The translations under genes were made by a program, and so were the position numbers. Shown one piece after another: positions 57,793 through 64,000 of a DNA stretch of 64,000 nt (position 1 is the stretch's first letter; every line of letters starts with the position of its first letter). A model generated the notes under the pieces. The model made no database searches. It saw only the letters and a program-made list of their open reading frames with translations, and had not been told where the DNA came from. Origin of the DNA: Brevibacterium sp. S111 (GTDB taxonomy: Bacteria > Actinomycetota > Actinomycetes > Actinomycetales > Brevibacteriaceae); the NCBI RefSeq assembly GCF_004745075.1, contig NZ_RHFH01000001.1, positions 434,001 to 498,000 on the forward strand, read 5' to 3'.

Positions 57793-58114
57793 GATGGTCC
57801 TTCCAGAATGCTGACCGGCTGCCGTCGTCAGCTGTGGTACGGACCATACGCAGGTGGAGGAGAGCAGAGAACTTTAGGTCATTGTGGTCATGACAGAAGT
57901 GATAGAGCGGTATTGCCGAATATTTACCACTTCGCAACCCTGGCCCGAGCCGACCGTTTCGGTGCCCGGCGTGCGTCCGACAGACCTCGCTCTCTGACCT
58001 GCACGATCATCGCGAAACCGACCTCGTACTCGCCTGCATCGGACTTCGGAAGATTGTCTCGAATACATCGCTTTCGCCATTCCGGGCCCGAAAAACGTTA
58101 TCCGGGTCAACCCA
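57793..58114. other. non-coding gap upstream of the surface-protein gene
   Basis: 322 bp between the surface-protein gene and the ABC exporter gene, both on the minus strand. It should hold the surface-protein promoter and the exporter terminator. I see no clear hairpin or gene-like frame, apart from a short CCCGAAAA/TCCGGG region near 58085-58105. Confidence 0.45.
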
Positions 58115-60166
58115 TCACGTGTTCGTCGGCGACTCCGTATCCGCGATGTCAACGGCATCAGCATCGGTTTCGGCGAGCACCTCGGTGGTGAAATGCTCTT
58201 CAGCGTCCTCACCGCGGAACTGCGACATATAGAGGCGGTGGTAGGCGCCGCCGGCCGCGAGCAGCTCGTCGTGACTGCCGTGCTCGACGATCGCACCGTC
58301 TTCCATCACGAGGATGGTGTGGGCGTCGCGAATCGTCGAGAGCCTGTGCGCGATGACGAAGGAAGTCCGATCGGTTCGCAGGGCCGCCATCGCCTGCTGC
58401 ACAAGCACCTCGGTACGGGTGTCGACAGAAGAGGTCGCCTCGTCGAGGATGAGCAGCGAAGGGTCGGCCAGGAAGGCTCGGGCGATGGTGATGAGCTGTC
58501 GCTCACCGGCGGAGACGCTGCCTCCGTCGGCGTCGATGACCGTGTCGTAGCCGTCGGGAAGCTGCCGGACGAATCGGTCGACCATCGTCGCCTGCGCCGC
58601 AGCGATGACTTCCTCATCGGTGGCGTCGAGACGACCGTAACGGATGTTCTCCGCGATCGTTCCTTCGAACAGCCACGCATCCTGGAGCACCATGCCCACA
58701 TGCGACCGCAGATCGGCACGACTGAGCTCCCGGACATCGATGCCGTCGAGGATGATCCTGCCGCCGGTGATCTCGTAGAAGCGCATCACGAGGTTGACCA
58801 GGGTGGTCTTGCCGGCACCGGTCGGTCCCACGATCGCGACCGTGTGGCCGGGGTCCGCGGTGAAGGACACTTTCTCGATGAGCGGAGTCTGCGGGTCGTA
58901 GCGGAAGCTGACCTCGGAGAACGTGACCTTGCCTGGGGTCCGCGGAGGAAGCGTCTGTTCCACCTCATCGGGGTCCTCTTCATCGGCGTCGAGCAGTTCG
59001 AAGGTCCGCTCGGCCGACGCCACACCGGACTGGAGCATGTTCGCGACACCGGCCATCTCGGAGATGGGCTGCGAGAACTCACGAGAGTACTGGATGAAAG
59101 CGGTCGCATCACCGAGCGTCATCTGGCCTGTGGCGACCTTGAGGCCGCCGGCGACGGCGATGAGCACATAGCTGAGGTAGGACACGAACTGCATCGACGG
59201 CATGATCATGCCGGAGACGAACTGGGCTCCGGCCGACGCCGCATACAGCGATTCGTTGCGACGGTCGAACTCTTCGAGCATGACCTCGTCACGACCGAAG
59301 GCCCGAACGATGTCGAGTCCGGAGAAGGACTCTTCGACGTGCCCGTTGACCTCGCCGGTGTGCTTCCACTGCGCTTTGAACAGCTTCTGCGACCGGGTGC
59401 CGATGATCCCGGCGATGATCGCCGACAGAGGCAGGGCGATGAGCGCCAGCAGCGCGAGCTGCCAGGACACGATGAACATCATCACGCCGATGCCGATGAT
59501 CGTCAGAGCCGATTGCACCAGTTGGGAGAACGCCTGCTGCAGCGCCTGTTGGATGTTGTCGACGTCGTTCGTCACTCGCGACATCACGTCTCCGCGCTGC
59601 CGAGTGTCGAAGTACCGCAGCGGCAGACGGTTGATCTTGCGTTCGATGTCCTCACGCAGTCGGTAGACCACGCGCATGACCAAAGCGTTGAGGATGTAGC
59701 CCTGCGCCCACATGAGCATCGAGGCCACGAGATACATGAGCAGGACGATGATGATGATCTGCCCGAGCGCTGTGAAGTCGATGCCTTCTCCGGGCACCAC
59801 ATCTGCGGTGGCGAGCATATCGGCGAAGTCGTCGCGGCCTTCGGCGCGGGCTCCGGAGATGATGTCATCGATGTTCGCGCCCGCCGGCAGCTGCGCGCCG
59901 ATGATGCCGGAGTAGACGACGTCCATCGCTTTGCCGAGCACCTTGGGGGCGATGACGGTGAGGACGACGGAGCCGACGACGAGCGCGACGACGTTGATCA
60001 GCCCCATCTTCTCGCTGGCCATGAGCCCGAAGAGGCGTTTGACCGAGGGCCAGAAGTGCTTGGCCTTGCGCGGTGGGGTGCCTCCGCTCATTTCGAGTTC
60101 TTCGCCGCTGGGCATGTATTCATCGTCCGTGGACACGGCGTTTTCGGTCGAGGTGTCGTTCGTCAT
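58115..60166 (-). CDS. ABC exporter subunit, canonical ATPase half
   Basis: 683 aa: six-helix ABC membrane domain (~1-370), then an ATPase domain with Walker A GPTGAGKTT, signature VSAGERQLITIARAFL (an SAGE variant rather than LSGGQ), Walker B LLILDEATSSVD with an intact catalytic Glu, and H-loop FVIAHRLST. Starts one base after the stop of its partner, so the two form one operon. Heterodimeric exporters of this layout (LmrCD/BmrCD/TmrAB-like) carry drugs, lipids or peptides. Confidence 0.9.
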   Translation of the reverse strand: MTNDTSTENAVSTDDEYMPSGEELEMSGGTPPRKAKHFWPSVKRLFGLMASEKMGLINVVALVVGSVVLTVIAPKVLGKAMDVVYSGIIGAQLPAGANIDDIISGARAEGRDDFADMLATADVVPGEGIDFTALGQIIIIVLLMYLVASMLMWAQGYILNALVMRVVYRLREDIERKINRLPLRYFDTRQRGDVMSRVTNDVDNIQQALQQAFSQLVQSALTIIGIGVMMFIVSWQLALLALIALPLSAIIAGIIGTRSQKLFKAQWKHTGEVNGHVEESFSGLDIVRAFGRDEVMLEEFDRRNESLYAASAGAQFVSGMIMPSMQFVSYLSYVLIAVAGGLKVATGQMTLGDATAFIQYSREFSQPISEMAGVANMLQSGVASAERTFELLDADEEDPDEVEQTLPPRTPGKVTFSEVSFRYDPQTPLIEKVSFTADPGHTVAIVGPTGAGKTTLVNLVMRFYEITGGRIILDGIDVRELSRADLRSHVGMVLQDAWLFEGTIAENIRYGRLDATDEEVIAAAQATMVDRFVRQLPDGYDTVIDADGGSVSAGERQLITIARAFLADPSLLILDEATSSVDTRTEVLVQQAMAALRTDRTSFVIAHRLSTIRDAHTILVMEDGAIVEHGSHDELLAAGGAYHRLYMSQFRGEDAEEHFTTEVLAETDADAVDIADTESPTNT

Positions 60167-60167
60167 G

Positions 60168-61901
60168 TCAGTTCACCTCTTCCGCTGTCAGCTGGGATTC
60201 GACGATGGCGCGGTAGGTCGGGTTGGACTCTGCGAGTTCTTCGTGAGTGCCGCGTCCGACGATCTTGCCGGCTTCGAGGACGATGATCTGGTCGGCTTCG
60301 CGGATGGTGGACACGCGCTGGGCCACCACGATGACAGTGGCCTCTTCCGTCGATTCGGACAGTGCCGCCCGCAGTCGGGAGTCAGTGGCGACGTCGAGGG
60401 CGGAGAACGAGTCGTCGAAGACGTAGATCTGCGGTTTCACGGTCAGCGCCCGCGCGATGCACAGTCGCTGCCTTTGTCCGCCCGAGTAGTTCGTGCCGCC
60501 CTGTGCGACTCCCTGTTCGAGCTGGTCTTCCTTCTCGGACACGAAGTCGTCGGCTTGGGCGACGCGCAGGGCTTCCCACAGCTCCTCGTCGGTGGCGTCT
60601 TCGTTGCCGAAGCGCAGATTCGTCGCGATCGTGCCGGAGAACAGGTAGGGCTTCTGCGGGACGAGGCCGATCAGCCGCGCCAGCTGATGACGGTTGAAAG
60701 CGGACACGGGGATCCCGTCGATGAGGATCTCTCCGATCTGCGGGTCGATGAGCCGGGGGATGAGGTTGACGATCGTCGACTTTCCGGCTCCGGTGGAACC
60801 GATGATCGCCGTCGTGGTGCCGGGCTCCGCCGTGAAGTTCAGACCTTCGAGAACGGGCACCTCGGCGCCGGGGTAGCCGAAGGTGACATTGCGGAACTCG
60901 AGCTCGCCTCGGCGCGGGAGTTCGTCGACTCCTTCCGGAATGGTCATGGTGGTGCGGGCATCGAGGATCTCGGCGATGCGTTCGGCGCAGACGACGGCGC
61001 GAGGAATCATCATCATCATGAACACGCCCATCATCACGGCCACGAGGATCTGCAGCAGGTACTGCAGGAAAGCGGTCAGCGAACCGACTTCCATCTGACC
61101 GGCGTCGACACGGTGTCCGCCGAACCACAGCACTGCGGCGGTGGCGAGGTGGAGGATCATCATGATCGCGGGGAACATGAGCACGAAGAGGTTGCCGACC
61201 TTGACCGAGGTCTCGGTCAGGGCCCGGTTGGCGTCGGCGTAGCGGTCGGTCTCGAAGGGTTCGCGCACGAATGCACGGATGACGCGGATGCCGGTGATCT
61301 GCTCGCGCAGGACGCCGTTGATGTCGTCAACCTGGTCCTGCATGCGGCGGAACAGCGGCATGAGGAGGTAGACGAGGATCGCGACGACGACGAAGAGGAC
61401 AGGCACGGCGACCCAGACGAGCCAGGACAGACCGACGTCCTCACGCAGCGCCATGATGATTCCGCCGATGCACATGATCGGGGTGGAGACCATGAAGTTC
61501 AAGGTCATGAGCACGAGCATCTGGACCTGCTGGACATCGTTGGTGTTGCGGGTGATGAGGGTCGCGGAGCCGAACTTCCCGACCTCGAGCATCGACAGCT
61601 CGTCGACCTGGCGGTAGATGGCGCGGCGGAGGTCCCGCCCGACGCCCATGCCGGTGCGCGCGCCGAAGTAGATCGCGGCGATCGCGGTGACGACTTGGAC
61701 GAAGCAGACGAGCAGCATCGTCATGCCCGTCGACCAGATGAAGTCGGTGTCGCCCTTGGCCACGCCTTCATCGATGATCCGGGCGTTGAGGCTCGGCAGG
61801 TACAGCGCGGCGATGGTCGCCGCCAATTGGAGGATGACGACCAGAATGATGAACAGCCAATAGTCTTTGGCATATTTCAGGGACAGGCGGAGTAGGGCCA
61901 C
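60168..61901 (-). CDS. ABC exporter subunit, degenerate-site half
   Basis: 577 aa from GTG 61901 (AGGA nine bases upstream). Six-helix membrane domain (~1-320) and ATPase domain with Walker A GSTGAGKST, a standard signature NYSGGQRQRLCIARAL, but Walker B VFDDSFSALD, where Asp replaces the catalytic Glu. The partner at 58115-60166 keeps the Glu but has a variant signature. That complementary pattern is the hallmark of heterodimeric exporters with one degenerate nucleotide site. First gene of the pair. Confidence 0.9.
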   Translation of the reverse strand: MALLRLSLKYAKDYWLFIILVVILQLAATIAALYLPSLNARIIDEGVAKGDTDFIWSTGMTMLLVCFVQVVTAIAAIYFGARTGMGVGRDLRRAIYRQVDELSMLEVGKFGSATLITRNTNDVQQVQMLVLMTLNFMVSTPIMCIGGIIMALREDVGLSWLVWVAVPVLFVVVAILVYLLMPLFRRMQDQVDDINGVLREQITGIRVIRAFVREPFETDRYADANRALTETSVKVGNLFVLMFPAIMMILHLATAAVLWFGGHRVDAGQMEVGSLTAFLQYLLQILVAVMMGVFMMMMIPRAVVCAERIAEILDARTTMTIPEGVDELPRRGELEFRNVTFGYPGAEVPVLEGLNFTAEPGTTTAIIGSTGAGKSTIVNLIPRLIDPQIGEILIDGIPVSAFNRHQLARLIGLVPQKPYLFSGTIATNLRFGNEDATDEELWEALRVAQADDFVSEKEDQLEQGVAQGGTNYSGGQRQRLCIARALTVKPQIYVFDDSFSALDVATDSRLRAALSESTEEATVIVVAQRVSTIREADQIIVLEAGKIVGRGTHEELAESNPTYRAIVESQLTAEEVN

Positions 61902-62119
61902 GTTGAACGTCCTGATTGAAGAGTGACTGACGAATGAGTCGTGAGAGATGCGAAGCGCAACAGACTATCTTACATACCTTCCCCTTTCAGCGGTAGACGG
62001 ACAGGATCTCCTCTCGGTCCTGCCCCTTCCTCCAGTGCTCGTTTCTGCCTTCAGCACACCATGCGGCACTGACACGAGCGAATCACCGCGTGCCTCCTCG
62101 CTTCTCGGGCGCTCCGGCT

Positions 62120-62134
62120 TAGGCTGGAAATATG
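62120..62134 (+). promoter_or_regulatory. leaderless-type -10 of the DUF6882-like gene
   Basis: TAGGCT at 62120-62125, six bases, then ATG at 62132. The same hexamer and spacing serve the purD gene. Confidence 0.5.
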
Positions 62135-63292
62135 AGCTCAACTCTGCAGGATCTGGTCAATCGCGCCGTCTTCTACTCCACCGAGGTGCAGACGCATTTC
62201 GGTGGTCTCATCGCCGACGCCGAATGGGAAGTCGATTTCGGCGCCGACCCGCACCTGACGTTCAGCTCCTCCGAGGGTGTCGTGCTGCGTGCACGACCGC
62301 ATCTGCTCGGGTCCGAATCGGGCCGGGACAAGACCTGGCTCTGGGGATGGGAGAACGTCAACGACTTCCCCGACGCCGTCGTCGGACTCTCTCACGACGT
62401 CCGCAAGTTCGGTGCCGCCGAGGAGGTCGCCGAGCTCACGACCGCAGAACTCGATCTTGATGAGGAGCTTGCGCTGCGGCTGACCCTGGCGGCGAAGGAG
62501 GCCACCGGCAGATGGACTCACTATCCGGCCGCTGCCGGTGCCGGCACGACCGTGTGGCTTCTCGTCGAAGCCGACGAGATCGTCTTGCCCGAGCCGCAGG
62601 TGAAGGTGTCCGTGCGCGCGCTCATGCAGGGTCTGACGCAGACGACGGTGAGCGATCATCGCGCAGCCATCGACGCGTACGTGGCCAAGCGCGGGATCCC
62701 CGTCCGTGAGCTGCCCGAGGGCGGTTTGCGGATGCTCTTCGCCGACGGTTCCGCTGACCTGTCCTTCGATTCCGAACGCCGTATCTCCAATTGCGATATG
62801 AATACCCCGCTGGAGGGCGAGGCCGCCGAACAGTTTGCTGCGGCCGGGCACACTTCCGCCGAAGCGGCCGCGAGCCCGACAACAGCGACCGCCGGTGGGG
62901 AAAGCGGTGGGACGGTTGCCGCGCAGCCTTCCCCAGCCGAACCGTCGACGTCGTCCGCCGAGGCGGCCCCCACCACCGCTGCGCCCGCCGACACCGGTGC
63001 TGGTTCCGCCGGAGCCGGACGCACCGAGCACCCAGGCGCCGGCCCCGGGTCGGCCGAACCGGTCCGCAACGAGCCTGCGGCCGCCTCGGCGGGGGCGGAC
63101 TCCCCGATCGAGTCTTCCGTCGGCGAAGGCTCCGCGGCCGATGACTCGACCGGTTCCTGGACCGATGAGAAGCCGACAGATGTCTCCTCGCCGGAGACTC
63201 CTGCCGAGGATGCGGCAGAGGTCGAACAGCCTGCGGCGAAGGAAGACAAGCCGAAGAAGAAGGGACTGTTCTCCAAGCTCTTCGGACGCTGA
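62132..63292 (+). CDS. DUF6882-like protein with low-complexity tail
   Basis: 386 aa. The folded N-terminal ~240 residues have WLWGWENVNDFPDAVVGLS and WEVDFGADPHLTFSS, which fit the DUF6882 type as I remember it; assignment is tentative. The rest (~245-370) is a Pro/Ala/Ser/Glu-rich disordered stretch, ending in a basic cap KKKGLFSKLFGR. No signal peptide. Function unknown. The basic amphipathic end might touch membrane or DNA. Confidence 0.65.
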   Translation: MSSTLQDLVNRAVFYSTEVQTHFGGLIADAEWEVDFGADPHLTFSSSEGVVLRARPHLLGSESGRDKTWLWGWENVNDFPDAVVGLSHDVRKFGAAEEVAELTTAELDLDEELALRLTLAAKEATGRWTHYPAAAGAGTTVWLLVEADEIVLPEPQVKVSVRALMQGLTQTTVSDHRAAIDAYVAKRGIPVRELPEGGLRMLFADGSADLSFDSERRISNCDMNTPLEGEAAEQFAAAGHTSAEAAASPTTATAGGESGGTVAAQPSPAEPSTSSAEAAPTTAAPADTGAGSAGAGRTEHPGAGPGSAEPVRNEPAAASAGADSPIESSVGEGSAADDSTGSWTDEKPTDVSSPETPAEDAAEVEQPAAKEDKPKKKGLFSKLFGR

Positions 63293-63379
63293 CTCGAGGG
63301 CGAGGGCCCGTGACGTTGCACGGGTCCTTGCGCGGAATGTGGGGCCTCCATCATGTGACTGGGCCTCAGCGATTGAGCG

Positions 63380-64000
63380 TCAGCGATTCACTGGTGCCTC
63401 GGGAGCCCAGCGAAAACCGCGGTCGAAGAGGAAGCGTCGTTCCTCATCGCTCTCGATTGTCAGCTCCGAGCCGTCGATGCGCAGTGAGAACGAATCGTCA
63501 CCCTTCTTCTCGTAGTCGAACTCGAGGGTGCCGGACGAGTCGCGGATGAGCGTCTGAGCGCCTTTCCGGATGGGAAAGAGCTCGGCTGTGATCGAGGTGC
63601 CGTCGACGGTGTACAGGCCGTCCTGGAAGTCGCCGTCAGCGTAGCGGATGCTCAGTCGATTGCCGTTGCCGGAGTTGATCTGTCCGAAAGCGATCTGTGT
63701 GATGTCGTCTGTTGTGTGCTCGGTGCCGTCGATCTTCACCGGAGTACCGCCGGCTGCTGCCGTGTAGACGCCCGAGACCTCTTCGGAACCGGTCAGACGC
63801 CCCCAGCCGAAGCTCGCCCCGGAGGCGAGGCCGCCGCCGACGACGAGGAGCACGGCGAGGATCGGTGAGGCCCAGCGGGTGATGCGCACGAAGACTCTGT
63901 TGCGCCAGATCAGGCCGCTGACAGCCGGCCCGGTGTTCCGGCCGAGCAGGAACCTCACGACGCGGGGGACGTTGGGGACGAGGAGGATGATGCCGGCCAC
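63380..64000 (-). CDS. membrane-anchored protein, partial
   Basis: 206 residues are visible; the frame is open to the window edge, so the true start may lie outside. One or two membrane segments lie at the visible start (MAGIILLVPNVPRVVRFLLG, then ILAVLLVVGGGLASGASFG), followed by a ~130-residue extracellular-type beta-rich domain. No known motif recognised. Convergent with the DUF6882-like gene with 87 bp between. Confidence 0.6.
   Translation of the reverse strand: MAGIILLVPNVPRVVRFLLGRNTGPAVSGLIWRNRVFVRITRWASPILAVLLVVGGGLASGASFGWGRLTGSEEVSGVYTAAAGGTPVKIDGTEHTTDDITQIAFGQINSGNGNRLSIRYADGDFQDGLYTVDGTSITAELFPIRKGAQTLIRDSSGTLEFDYEKKGDDSFSLRIDGSELTIESDEERRFLFDRGFRWAPEAPVNR

Noticed and set aside
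58193..60286. 697-codon open frame opposite the ABC exporter gene
   Set aside because: Antisense shadow of a gene with intact Walker and signature motifs. The translation is Asp/Glu/His/Arg-rich and low complexity.
59931..61895. 654-codon open frame opposite the second ABC exporter gene
   Set aside because: Same reason as above; the opposite strand has complete ABC motifs and coupled start/stop codons.

Overview
The window is high-GC DNA from an actinobacterium, most likely a Brevibacterium or a close relative in the Micrococcales. This is inferred from gene content: a DUF3073 protein beside purM/purF, a sterol-carrier-family protein upstream of an aldehyde dehydrogenase, an Aquifex-type short aconitase, a sortase-anchored surface protein, and many start codons placed 6-7 nt after a TANNNT -10 hexamer, as in leaderless actinobacterial genes. 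No rRNA, tRNA, CRISPR array, transposase or phage gene was seen. The DNA reads as ordinary chromosome with a catabolic, soil- or surface-type gene set.

Layout. 0-13 kb: oxidative catabolism genes with local regulators. These are an SDR, a glutaryl-CoA-dehydrogenase-like gene divergent from a LysR gene, an ALDH/AraC/GMC alcohol oxidoreductase set, a flavin monooxygenase (frameshifted) with an SDR divergent from a TetR gene, an aldo/keto reductase, and an Fpg/Nei glycosylase. 13-22 kb: aconitase, then a Puu-like polyamine module (GntR, SDR, ALDH, gamma-glutamyl amide hydrolase, glutamine-synthetase-like ligase) divergent from an APC permease. 22-36 kb: catalase, a Ser/Gly-rich membrane protein, HutD, a VOC protein, an ATP-grasp/uridine-kinase-like/CrtI-like trio, an EamA/LysR pair, an HTTM pair and several hypotheticals. 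36-47 kb: purM and purF, a membrane protein, a universal stress protein, an EamA exporter, an asparaginase-II/sterol-carrier/ALDH operon, and a divergent purD-purC fusion. 47-55 kb: an amidohydrolase, a PotABCD-type ABC importer and a PuuB-like FAD oxidoreductase. 55-64 kb: purS-purQ, a cell-wall-anchored repeat protein, a heterodimeric ABC exporter, a DUF6882-like protein and a truncated membrane protein gene.

How they fit. Two separated loci together supply a complete polyamine route. The importer and oxidase are at 49-55 kb, and the ligase, aldehyde dehydrogenase and amide hydrolase are at 16-20 kb. De novo purine genes are scattered over three loci (purMF, purDC, purSQ), with purD and purC fused and no purL beside purQ. 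The most striking non-gene structure is a family of near-identical long palindromes (14950-15023, 22141-22196, 34786-34843) with compensating base changes in their stems, plus other long hairpins at 36223-36276, 40693-40713, 46995-47056 and 55958-56004.
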